A DNA stretch of 11,849 bases from the NCBI GenBank assembly GCA_012523535.1, contig JAAYII010000345.1, forward strand, positions 1 to 11,849, in the 5' to 3' direction. This DNA is from Peptococcaceae bacterium (GTDB lineage: Bacteria > Bacillota > Desulfitobacteriia > Desulfitobacteriales > Syntrophobotulaceae). The position numbers and the translations under genes were made by a program. This document shows, in pieces, positions 1-6,406 of the stretch (position 1 is its first letter; each line of letters begins with the position of its first letter). The notes under the pieces were generated by a model. It made no database searches, had not been told where the DNA came from, and worked only from the letters and a program-made list of their open reading frames with translations.

Positions 1-468
1 CAGGGTAGGCGGCAAAACAAAAAGAAACGGGGGAATAAAGTTTTTGACCTTATTTAGTTTACCTTTGCGGTCAGATAAAAACTTGGCCAGGGTTACAATG
101 GTAAATATCTTGGCAAATTCCGAAGGCTGGATCCCGATAGACGAAGTAATCATAATCCAGCGCTGGGCGCCTTTAGCTGAAGAACCAAAGAAAAAGACGA
201 GAAGCAACAACAGGATTGTCAGTCCGTAAATCCACCATTGAAATTTCTGCCAATGCTCATAGTCAATGGCGGCAATAAAGATGGCAATCCCTAAACCGGT
301 TATTATCCACACGGTCTGGTTTTTTACATAATGATAAGGGTCGGAAGGTATCACGTTATGAGAAGCCGTACTTAAGATAAATAAACTGGCTCCCAATAGA
401 AAAGCCAGAGTCAACAGCATGGGCCAATCAAGCCCCACAATAGATTTTCTACGATTTCTTATTGACAT
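1..468 (-). CDS. rodA: RodA/FtsW-type SEDS glycosyltransferase, 5' part (runs off left edge)
   Basis: The first 156 codons of a SEDS-family polytopic membrane protein, cut by the window edge. RodA polymerises lipid II into glycan strands and works with its partner transpeptidase PBP2 (mrdA, upstream in this window). Seen here: a short basic N-terminus (MSIRNRRK), membrane segments at about residues 16-34, 52-68 and 80-94, then the SEDS signature KGAQRWI (about 99-105) and QPSEFAK (about 114-120). The ATG at 468 has a GGAG ribosome site nine bases upstream. The gene follows minE by 134 bases and has a possible promoter of its own. RodA rather than FtsW is inferred from the mre/mrdA neighbourhood; the visible half alone cannot separate the two. 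The family is about 370-400 residues, so more than half lies outside the window. Confidence 0.9.
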   Translation of the reverse strand, partial: MSIRNRRKSIVGLDWPMLLTLAFLLGASLFILSTASHNVIPSDPYHYVKNQTVWIITGLGIAIFIAAIDYEHWQKFQWWIYGLTILLLLLVFFFGSSAKGAQRWIMITSSIGIQPSEFAKIFTIVTLAKFLSDRKGKLNKVKNFIPPFLFVLPPTL

Positions 469-509
469 TATCTTTTTCTCCGGGCCTTTTTGATAAAAAC
501 TTTTTTTAA

Positions 510-539
510 ATTATAGCATAGGCCCGTTGCGGCCTGCAA
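510..539 (-). promoter_or_regulatory. Putative sigma-A promoter for rodA
   Basis: On the minus strand a perfect TATAAT (510-515) lies 18 bases downstream of TTGCAG (534-539), which matches the -35 consensus at only three positions. The -10 box is 41 bases upstream of the rodA ATG. The good -10 and the long minE-rodA gap make an independent rodA promoter plausible, but the weak -35 leaves it uncertain. Confidence 0.4.
516..537. repeat. Inverted repeat across the rodA promoter spacer
   Basis: The arms AGGCC (520-524) and GGCCT (531-535) pair perfectly around a six-base loop. An outer GC/GC pair (516-517 with 536-537) is set off by two bulged bases. The repeat fills the spacer between the putative -10 and -35 boxes. 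It has no following T-run, so it is not a terminator. It could be an operator or simply a GC-rich accident. Confidence 0.35.
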
Positions 540-566
540 CTAAGATGTTTTTTTGGTCCTCTCCAA
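540..566 (-). other. Eight-codon open frame behind a strong ribosome site
   Basis: The sequence AAGGAGGG (within 571-580, minus strand) is a near-perfect Shine-Dalgarno site. Six bases after GGAGG comes a TTG codon (566-564) that opens an eight-codon frame reading MERTKKTS and ending in TAG at 542-540. It lies between minE and rodA. I recognise no known leader peptide. It may be a translated leader upstream of rodA, the leftover start of a deleted gene, or chance. It is listed because so strong a ribosome site is otherwise unexplained. Confidence 0.25.
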
Positions 567-602
567 GTAATCCCTCCTTATTTTTTTAATAGGAATGCTT
601 GT

Positions 603-833
603 TTATAATTCATCCACCCTATCGGACTGGTTCAATACTACTTCCAGTTTATCCGCATCGGCAACCACATATCTGGTTATTACGCTGTAAAGGTCTTCCT
701 TTAGCTTATTCATAAAATAGGGGGACATTTTAGCCCGATCATGAACCAGAACCAGACGCAGCCTTTCCCTGGCGTGAATTCGGCTGTTAGGAGCGGCTTT
801 GCCCAGCACACGATTTAAACAATCTATCAACAT
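603..833 (-). CDS. minE: Cell division topological specificity factor MinE
   Basis: A 76-residue MinE. MinE binds membrane-bound MinD, triggers its ATP hydrolysis and so drives Min oscillation or patterning. The MinD-contact region RERLRLVLVHDRA (about residues 23-35) is well conserved and corresponds to the E. coli contact helix that can refold as a beta strand. The dimerisation domain follows (LKEDLYSVITRYVVADADKL, about 44-63). The protein is roughly ten residues shorter than many MinE proteins, mostly at the C-terminus, but both functional parts are present. The ATG start at 833 has GGAGG nine bases upstream. It follows minD by 25 bases and is surely co-transcribed with it. No minC is found in the window, so the MinD/MinE pair here lacks its usual FtsZ-inhibiting partner locally. 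Confidence 0.93.
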   Translation of the reverse strand: MLIDCLNRVLGKAAPNSRIHARERLRLVLVHDRAKMSPYFMNKLKEDLYSVITRYVVADADKLEVVLNQSDRVDEL

Positions 834-858
834 TATTTAACTCCTCCCCCGCATCCTA

Positions 859-1653
859 TTAACATAAGCCCATGAATTTTCTCAATCTGCCCATGAAGCC
901 GTAAGATTCTTCCAGATGCATCAGGGGAACCTCTTCACCTCTAATTCTCCTGGCAATTCTGCGATAAGCTTCCCCGGCCGGGGAAACCAGATTCATCACT
1001 GCGGGCTCTCCCCTGTTCGTGGAGACAATAATTCTGTCATCTTCCTGGACCACGCCTAATAGTTCTACGGCAAGTATATCCACTATATCCTCAATATCCA
1101 TCATATCACCTTGTCTAACCATGCGCGGGCGAAGCCTGTTGATTATGAGTTTGGGGTTGCGTAGATCCGAGCTTTCCAAAAGACCGATCACTCTATCAGC
1201 ATCCCGGACTGCACTTACCTCCGGTGTTGTCACCACAATAGCTTTTTCAGCTCCGGCAATGGCATTATAAAAACCCTGTTCAATTCCAGCCGGACAATCA
1301 ATAATTACATAATCATAATCATCTTTCATTTCCTTACAGAGATATTCCATATCTTCCGGTGATATGGCCGTCTTATCCTTGGTCTGAGCCGCCGGTAGTA
1401 AATATAAGCTTTCAAACCTTTTATCTCTGATAAGAGCTTGTTTAAGGCGGCAATTCCCGTTAACCACATCGACAATATCATAGACTATCCTGTTTTCCAA
1501 ACCCATAACTACATCAAGGTTACGCAATCCGATATCGGTATCTATCAAAACGACCCTTAATCCTTCCGAGGCTAATGCAGTCCCGATATTTGCCGTAGTG
1601 GTTGTTTTACCAACGCCGCCTTTACCTGAAGTAACTACAATAATTTCGCCCAT
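859..1653 (-). CDS. minD: Septum site-determining ATPase MinD
   Basis: A 264-residue ParA/MinD-family ATPase that dimerises with ATP on the inner face of the membrane and recruits MinE and normally MinC. Visible features are the deviant Walker A KGGVGKT (residues 11-17, with the signature lysine K11), the switch I region LIDTDIGLRNLD (about 36-47), the Walker B/switch II IIDCPAGIEQG (about 117-127), and a C-terminal amphipathic membrane-targeting helix around GFMGRLRKFMG. I chose the ATG at 1653 because family members start MGE-I/V-IVVTSGKGG. A TTG two codons upstream (1659) is also possible and is nearer to the AAAGG at 1665-1669. The gene is first of a minD-minE unit separated from mrdA by a terminator. 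In related clostridia minC commonly stands immediately before minD; here it does not. Confidence 0.95.
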   Translation of the reverse strand: MGEIIVVTSGKGGVGKTTTTANIGTALASEGLRVVLIDTDIGLRNLDVVMGLENRIVYDIVDVVNGNCRLKQALIRDKRFESLYLLPAAQTKDKTAISPEDMEYLCKEMKDDYDYVIIDCPAGIEQGFYNAIAGAEKAIVVTTPEVSAVRDADRVIGLLESSDLRNPKLIINRLRPRMVRQGDMMDIEDIVDILAVELLGVVQEDDRIIVSTNRGEPAVMNLVSPAGEAYRRIARRIRGEEVPLMHLEESYGFMGRLRKFMGLC

Positions 1654-1669
1654 ACCCAAGCCTACCTTT

Positions 1670-1691
1670 CACTAAACTTTATGCCTTAGTG
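1670..1691. repeat. Inverted repeat just upstream of the minD ribosome site
   Basis: CACTAA (1670-1675) and TTAGTG (1686-1691) form a perfect six-base inverted repeat with a ten-base centre, directly abutting the minD ribosome binding region. It could be an operator or a weak hairpin in the minD leader. The core ACTAA also occurs upstream of mreB. Confidence 0.3.
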
Positions 1692-1727
1692 TTCCTTGCT
1701 TTTTTAAATAAAATAATTAAAAGAGCC

Positions 1728-1733
1728 ATTATA
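1728..1733 (-). promoter_or_regulatory. Putative -10 box for the minD-minE unit
   Basis: A perfect TATAAT on the minus strand lies about 75 bases upstream of minD, in an AT-rich stretch between the mrdA terminator and minD. I find no convincing -35 hexamer at 16-18 bases upstream. A promoter somewhere in 1692-1790 is expected because the terminator at 1791-1820 would cut off read-through from mrdA. This exact box is a best guess. Confidence 0.35.
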
Positions 1734-1790
1734 AAAAATGTTCTGGAAATTTATTCTACAGTATCCTTATATTTCATTTAGTAACAAAGG

Positions 1791-1820
1791 AAAAACCGAG
1801 GTCAAAATTCCTCGGTTTTT
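1791..1820. terminator. Bidirectional rho-independent terminator after mrdA
   Basis: AAAAACCGAGG (1791-1801) and CCTCGGTTTTT (1810-1820) pair over 11 bases around an eight-base loop. Because the stem ends in A5/T5, it reads as a hairpin plus T-run on either strand. It begins 16 bases after the mrdA stop codon and marks the 3' end of the mreB-mreC-mreD-mrdA transcript. It also isolates minD-minE from that operon. Confidence 0.88.
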
Positions 1821-1836
1821 CTAACAATTAGGTTTC

Positions 1837-3900
1837 TTACCAGCCAAAATAATATTTAAATACAGCTTTAGCGACATATCCTGCCGTTTCACTTCCATGT
1901 CCGCCATATTCGACAACACCGGCAAAAGCTATCTGGGGATCATCATAGGGAGCAAAGGCCACATACATACCATTATATTTGTCCCCTTTTTCCGTATTTT
2001 TTGAACCCAACTGGGCTGTTCCGGTTTTCCCCCCGCCGCTGTATTTCGGCATATCGGCAAACAGCCAGGCGGCGGTACCTTCTCCCTTGGTTACCCCTGC
2101 CATGGCCTTTTTGACAATAGCCAATGTTTCCGGGGAAACGCTGACTTTATGCTTGAGCTCGGGCTCTTTTTGAAGCACCACTTCACCGCTGATTGGGTCG
2201 AGAATTTTATCGACAATATAAGGCTTGTAATTGTTACCGCCGTTGACAATGGTAGCCACGTAATTGGCCAGTTGAATCAGAGTGTAAGAGTTGTAGCCCT
2301 GGCCGATGGAATTATTAAAACTGTCAAACAGAATCCAGTCAACATAGTATTTCACCTTTTCCTGATAAGAAGCTTCAGCCTGGGCAATTTCCTGTTTTTT
2401 TTGGGCCAGGAGTTTGTCTTTTTGGCTGTTATCCGTGACGGCAGCCAACAGTTCGGCATATTTATCTTCAATGGCTTTAAGCTCATTTTGAAACTGTTTT
2501 TCATAAATCGGACCGAAATATTCTTTTTTCCACTGAGGTGAAGGTGCCGTACCGGTAGCTTCACCTGGTATATCGATGCCGGTGGGAACCCCCAGGCCAA
2601 ATTCATTGGCGATCTTTTTAATCAGTTCCGGTTGCTTATCGAATACTCTCCGCCCAATAGCCTGGAAATAGATATTGGAAGATTTGGCCAAACCACGATA
2701 AAGATTAACATAACCGAAGTTATTGCCGCCCCACTCGCCAATACCGATACCTCCCAAGGTAGCTAAAGAATCGTAAAAGGTTTCTTCGGGAGTAACCAGA
2801 TTTGCTTCCAAAGCAGCCATGGCCGTAACCATTTTAAAAGTTGAACCCGGCGGGTACAAGCCGCTTATGGCGCGGTTAAAGGCAGCCATATCCTCACTGT
2901 TAAAATATTTGTCCGCCGTCTCATCGGAAATAATCCCGATTAGCTCATTGGGGTCCATTGAAGGCTTGGAAGCCATGGCCAAGACTTTGCCGGTTTTTAC
3001 GTCCAGCACAACAGCAGCGCCCCCCTTGGCATCAGGGTGCTTTCTGGCCACTTCTTTAATTACCCTCTCCAATTCATCTTCCACAACCCTCTGCAAACCG
3101 CTATCAATGGTTAATTGAACAGTATAGCCCGGCTGGGGTTCACTCAAAGTCTCCCGCGCTATCGGTCTCCCGTTGCGGTCCACACCGATTCTGTCCACAC
3201 CATGATCTCCCCGCAACCAACTATCATAACTTTTTTCCACACCCATTTTGCCCACCAGGTCACCCGGGGAATATTCATAAGGATCGTTGGCGGCGGCTGC
3301 CTGTTTGTTGAATTGTTCAAGTTCAGCCTCGCTTATCTCCCGCACATATCCTAGGACTTGGCCCAGCAATGTTTTCTGGGGATACTCCCTTACCGGAACA
3401 GGTTTAATACTTACGCCGGGCAATTCATCGCTATGCTCGGCAATAATAGCCTGCAGCTCGGGCGGGGCATTGTCCAAAATAGTAACCGGCTGGTAGTTTT
3501 GCCACTGCTGATTGCGGATCATAACAAATATATCTTCGGTAATCAGTTCCACGGATTGATTTTTATAAGGCCAGTAAGGTTTTATATAGCCCGCCAGTTT
3601 GGCCACAACATCCTTCCAGTCTTCCTTATTGACCCGCTGCAGGTCGGTCCAGTCCAAGGACAGGGTATACTTGGGGACACTGCGGGCTAAAACCACTCCA
3701 TTGCAGTCTACAATTTTGCCTCTCATGGCAGGAGTAGTAATATTTTTCATCACATTGCCGGCCGCCAGTTCTTCGTAAACAGAGGCATTGGCAATTTGCA
3801 GATGCCACAGGTTTACTCCCAGAACCAAAAATAGAATAACAACAGCGACGCCAAGACCTATCAACTTTTTTTGATATTGTTTTCTTTCTTTTGTATCCAT
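1837..3900 (-). CDS. mrdA: Penicillin-binding protein 2 (elongasome transpeptidase)
   Basis: A 687-residue class B penicillin-binding protein that cross-links peptidoglycan during lateral wall growth as RodA's partner. A single N-terminal membrane anchor lies at about residues 12-33. The pedestal domain begins at about 50 with the conserved RGKIVDCNG stretch. The transpeptidase motifs are all intact: SxxK as PGSTFK (S353, K356), SxN as SSN (407-409) and KTG as GGGKTG (K625-G627). Between WKKEYFG (about 463) and NNSIGQG (about 535) sits a charged, helix-prone insert of some 60 residues, rich in K/E/Q. Typical PBP2 proteins have a short loop there. The ATG at 3900 has AGGAG nine bases upstream, and the gene follows mreD by 16 bases. 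It is the last gene before a strong terminator. PBP2 rather than the sporulation paralogue SpoVD is inferred from the mreBCD context and from the absence of a PASTA tail. Confidence 0.94.
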   Translation of the reverse strand: MDTKERKQYQKKLIGLGVAVVILFLVLGVNLWHLQIANASVYEELAAGNVMKNITTPAMRGKIVDCNGVVLARSVPKYTLSLDWTDLQRVNKEDWKDVVAKLAGYIKPYWPYKNQSVELITEDIFVMIRNQQWQNYQPVTILDNAPPELQAIIAEHSDELPGVSIKPVPVREYPQKTLLGQVLGYVREISEAELEQFNKQAAAANDPYEYSPGDLVGKMGVEKSYDSWLRGDHGVDRIGVDRNGRPIARETLSEPQPGYTVQLTIDSGLQRVVEDELERVIKEVARKHPDAKGGAAVVLDVKTGKVLAMASKPSMDPNELIGIISDETADKYFNSEDMAAFNRAISGLYPPGSTFKMVTAMAALEANLVTPEETFYDSLATLGGIGIGEWGGNNFGYVNLYRGLAKSSNIYFQAIGRRVFDKQPELIKKIANEFGLGVPTGIDIPGEATGTAPSPQWKKEYFGPIYEKQFQNELKAIEDKYAELLAAVTDNSQKDKLLAQKKQEIAQAEASYQEKVKYYVDWILFDSFNNSIGQGYNSYTLIQLANYVATIVNGGNNYKPYIVDKILDPISGEVVLQKEPELKHKVSVSPETLAIVKKAMAGVTKGEGTAAWLFADMPKYSGGGKTGTAQLGSKNTEKGDKYNGMYVAFAPYDDPQIAFAGVVEYGGHGSETAGYVAKAVFKYYFGW

Positions 3901-3916
3901 AGGTTTTCACTCCTGC

Positions 3917-4435
3917 TTACCACTGTTGTTGTTCATATTCACGACTGGCTTTTAGGATTCCCTTGGTAAAAGATCTGTGTATAAGAGGATAAGTAAAAGG
4001 AACGAGCAGACAGTTATAAAAAGAAATGCCCATCATAGTGTCAAAAGGATTGCGGGCCGACCACTGCAGGCCTGAAGTTACCGCCATTACAACCAGCAGC
4101 AACTGGCCTAAAAAAGTAAGGAAAAAAACCAGCATCATGGTAAGTATAACATTCTCCCGATACCATTTCTGCTGGATATAACTGACAAGCAAAGCAACAA
4201 CGGCCAAAATAATGGCATGTAAACCGATATACCTGCCCATATACATATCAATAATCAGCCCGTAGGCAAAACCATAAATTAATCCGGCCAGCGGCTTCTG
4301 GTGCAAAGCTATATAAATAACCAATAACATAACCAAATCGGGTTTAATACCGCCGATGGACAAATACTGGAATAATGTTCCCTGAAAAACCAGGCATAAA
4401 CATAACAGAATAAACAGAACAATATTCCTTTTCAT
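3917..4435 (-). CDS. mreD: Rod shape-determining membrane protein MreD
   Basis: A 172-residue, very hydrophobic protein with about five or six membrane segments, the usual size and topology of MreD. MreD belongs to the MreBCD-RodA-PBP2 elongasome and is thought to balance MreC in controlling PBP2. Seen: a membrane segment from residue 4 (IVLFILLCLCLVFQG), the family-like stretch GGIKPDLVMLLVIYIAL (about 28-44), and the GLIYGFAYGLIIDMYMG stretch (about 51-67), whose glycines and acidic residue in a helix are typical. The ATG shares one base with the TGA of mreC (TGATG), which implies translational coupling. The GGAGG seven bases upstream lies inside the mreC end. Sequence conservation in this family is low, so the call rests on topology and its exact place between mreC and mrdA. 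Confidence 0.9.
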   Translation of the reverse strand: MKRNIVLFILLCLCLVFQGTLFQYLSIGGIKPDLVMLLVIYIALHQKPLAGLIYGFAYGLIIDMYMGRYIGLHAIILAVVALLVSYIQQKWYRENVILTMMLVFFLTFLGQLLLVVMAVTSGLQWSARNPFDTMMGISFYNCLLVPFTYPLIHRSFTKGILKASREYEQQQW

Positions 4436-5298
4436 CAGCCTTCCTCCGGTACGCTAATAATATTCACTTCTTCCAAAGTGTCAAAATTCACAATAGGATC
4501 GACTGTAGCCACTTTTTGGATACCGGAAGAATCGATTTTGACGGAGGCTACGACTCCGATAGGAATTCCTTTGGGATACACCCCTCCCAATCCGGAAGTA
4601 AAGACCAAATCCCCGATATTTACTTCATCTTCTTGAAGAAAGGTAATTTCCAAGGTTCCCCAGCTTTTTAACCTGTTATCCCGCTCAAAGCTACCGCTTA
4701 ACACTCCGAAAATAGGTTGTCCCTGGCTGTCTCTGACCATAGCCCCTACTTTGCCCTCGCTGTCGGTTATCATCAGAATATCGGCAGTAGTTGCGGTTAC
4801 GGTCACAACTTTTCCGACCAATCCCAAATTCGCAACTACAGGATCGTTAACTTTCACCCCATCGTTCTTTCCTTTATTAACCTTAATGGTTTGATACCAG
4901 GCCGAAGCATTGCGGTTGATGATCGTTGCCCCGATTTTTTCATATTTGTCCAATGTGGGGTTATTAAATGGCTTGCTCAATTCCTCATACCTTAGAGCCG
5001 CCAAGACTTGTTCCTTGAGCTTGAGATTGTCACTTTTCAACTGTTCAATCTGCTTTCGGTATTCCTCATTCTCGGCTAAAACCTCACGAAAACGAAAAAT
5101 GGCCCGCGCATTTTTTTTGATGCCATCTCCAACTTTCCAAATAACTTCTTCTATTGGGGACAAAATTCTGTTTAGAGCATTTCCTACCGGATTAGGAAAA
5201 TCATTTCCCATTCCGGTAAGACGAATCGCTGTCATAGTAATCAAAAGCACGGCAAAGACCACAACAACTATGCCCAGCAAATTAAATCTTTTCCCCAC
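4435..5298 (-). CDS. mreC: Rod shape-determining protein MreC
   Basis: A 287-residue MreC, a bitopic protein that links cytoplasmic MreB filaments to PBP2 outside the membrane. It has a short basic N-terminus and a membrane anchor at about residues 7-27. A coiled coil at about 70-105 (AENEEYRKQIEQLKSDNLKL) is followed by the paired beta-barrel domain, whose conserved pieces IINRNASAWYQTIKVNKG (about 126-143), GLVGKV and FTSGLGGVYPKGIPIG (about 233-248) are all present. The start is GTG at 5298, supported by GGAGGAGG a few bases upstream; no ATG fits better. It lies 18 bases after mreB and overlaps mreD by one base. It ends with UGA, which shows that UGA is an ordinary stop codon in this organism, a fact relevant to radC. 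Confidence 0.95.
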   Translation of the reverse strand: MGKRFNLLGIVVVVFAVLLITMTAIRLTGMGNDFPNPVGNALNRILSPIEEVIWKVGDGIKKNARAIFRFREVLAENEEYRKQIEQLKSDNLKLKEQVLAALRYEELSKPFNNPTLDKYEKIGATIINRNASAWYQTIKVNKGKNDGVKVNDPVVANLGLVGKVVTVTATTADILMITDSEGKVGAMVRDSQGQPIFGVLSGSFERDNRLKSWGTLEITFLQEDEVNIGDLVFTSGLGGVYPKGIPIGVVASVKIDSSGIQKVATVDPIVNFDTLEEVNIISVPEEG

Positions 5299-5316
5299 TA
5301 TTTCCTCCTCCGCTCA

Positions 5317-6333
5317 TTAATTCTTCTGCAAGGCGGCCAATTTTTTCAAGGTTTCTTCGCTTTCCAATACTTTTCCGGTACCCAAAGCCACACAACAAAG
5401 CGGATCCTCAGCCAGGTGGACAGAAATTCCGGTCCGTTCGGCCAACAGCCGGTCAAGATTTTTCAATAGGGATCCTCCGCCGGCCATGACAATCCCGCGA
5501 TCCATAATGTCCGCTGCCAGTTCGGGAGGAGTTTTTTCCAGACAGGTCTTAACAGCCTCTACAATGGACGTTACAGGCTCACTTAAAGCCTCCACAATTT
5601 CCTCGGAGGTTAATTCGACATTTTTGGGCAATCCCGTTAAAAGGTCTCTACCCTTAACCTGGTAGGTTTTATCTTTATCCGGCATATAAGCCGCTCCAAT
5701 TTCCTTTTTAATATTTTCCGCGCTTTGATATCCGATGGACAGGTTATAATTGCGCTTGATATAAGCAATGATGGCTTCATCCATTTCATCGCCCGCTACC
5801 CTGATCGAACCGGCGGTAACAATTCCTCCCAAAGAAATTACCGCTACCTCCGTAGTTCCGCCGCCAATATCCACAATCATATTCCCTGTGGGTTCGCTAA
5901 CCGGAAGTCCTGCTCCTATTGCTGCAGCCATTGGTTCTTCCATAATAATCGGATCCTTGGCCCCGGCAGCAAGTGCAGCCTCCCGTACAGCCCTTCTTTC
6001 CACGGCAGTTACGCCTGAAGGTACGCAAATCACCACCCGCGGACGGGCAAACAAAAAATTGCTTCCAATAGCCCGATTAATAAAATACTTAAGCATTTTC
6101 TGGGTCACGTTAAAGTCAGAAATAACCCCGTCTTTCAGCGGCCGGATAGCAACAATATTGCCCGGAGTTCTGCCGATCATTTCCTTGGCCCTATCTCCAA
6201 CGGCCAATGGTTCATTGGTCTCTATATCTATAGCAACCACTGAAGGTTCCCGCAGAATTATTCCTTTTCCTCTCATATGTACCAGGGTATTGGCCGTTCC
6301 CAGGTCTATACCTAAATCTTTGGAAAATATCAT
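5317..6333 (-). CDS. mreB: Rod shape-determining actin homologue MreB
   Basis: A 338-residue bacterial actin that polymerises on the inner membrane face and steers the wall-elongation machinery. The actin-fold signatures are in order: phosphate-1 GIDLGTANT (residues 8-16), the catalytic-glutamate region IMEEPMAAAIGAG (about 130-142), phosphate-2 DIGGGTTEVAV (155-165) and the adenosine motif MAGGGSLL (283-290). I chose the ATG at 6333 because homologues start MF/MIFSKDLGIDLG and AGGGG lies about ten bases upstream. The frame stays open to a TTG at 6363 that would add ten unconserved residues. It is 73 bases downstream of the radC frame and heads mreBCD-mrdA. No clear sigma-A promoter is visible in that gap, which holds repeated ACTAAR hexamers. 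Confidence 0.96.
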   Translation of the reverse strand: MIFSKDLGIDLGTANTLVHMRGKGIILREPSVVAIDIETNEPLAVGDRAKEMIGRTPGNIVAIRPLKDGVISDFNVTQKMLKYFINRAIGSNFLFARPRVVICVPSGVTAVERRAVREAALAAGAKDPIIMEEPMAAAIGAGLPVSEPTGNMIVDIGGGTTEVAVISLGGIVTAGSIRVAGDEMDEAIIAYIKRNYNLSIGYQSAENIKKEIGAAYMPDKDKTYQVKGRDLLTGLPKNVELTSEEIVEALSEPVTSIVEAVKTCLEKTPPELAADIMDRGIVMAGGGSLLKNLDRLLAERTGISVHLAEDPLCCVALGTGKVLESEETLKKLAALQKN

Positions 6334-6369
6334 TTTCAGAAGTCCCCTTTCACCTACATCCAAACTTTA

Positions 6370-6405
6370 TTTAGTTTACCACAATTTGCTTAGTGTATTC
6401 TTAGT
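6370..6405 (-). repeat. ACTAAR direct repeats upstream of mreB
   Basis: On the minus strand ACTAAG occurs at 6400-6405 and 6389-6394, 11 bases (one helical turn) apart. ACTAAA follows at 6370-6375. The same hexamer appears upstream of minD (1685-1690 and 1777-1782). Regular phasing upstream of a gene suggests a protein binding site, but the motif is short and AT-rich, so chance is quite possible. Confidence 0.25.
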
Positions 6406-6406
6406 A

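Noticed and set aside
50..63. A 13-14 base match (TTATTTAGTTTACC) between the rodA coding region and the mreB leader at about 6368-6380
   Set aside because: A match of this length is expected about once by chance in a window of this size, and one copy lies inside conserved coding sequence.
3626..3910. A 94-codon minus-strand frame overlapping the start of mrdA
   Set aside because: It is the shifted frame of mrdA and lacks any coding features, while the mrdA frame encodes the PBP2 anchor and pedestal.
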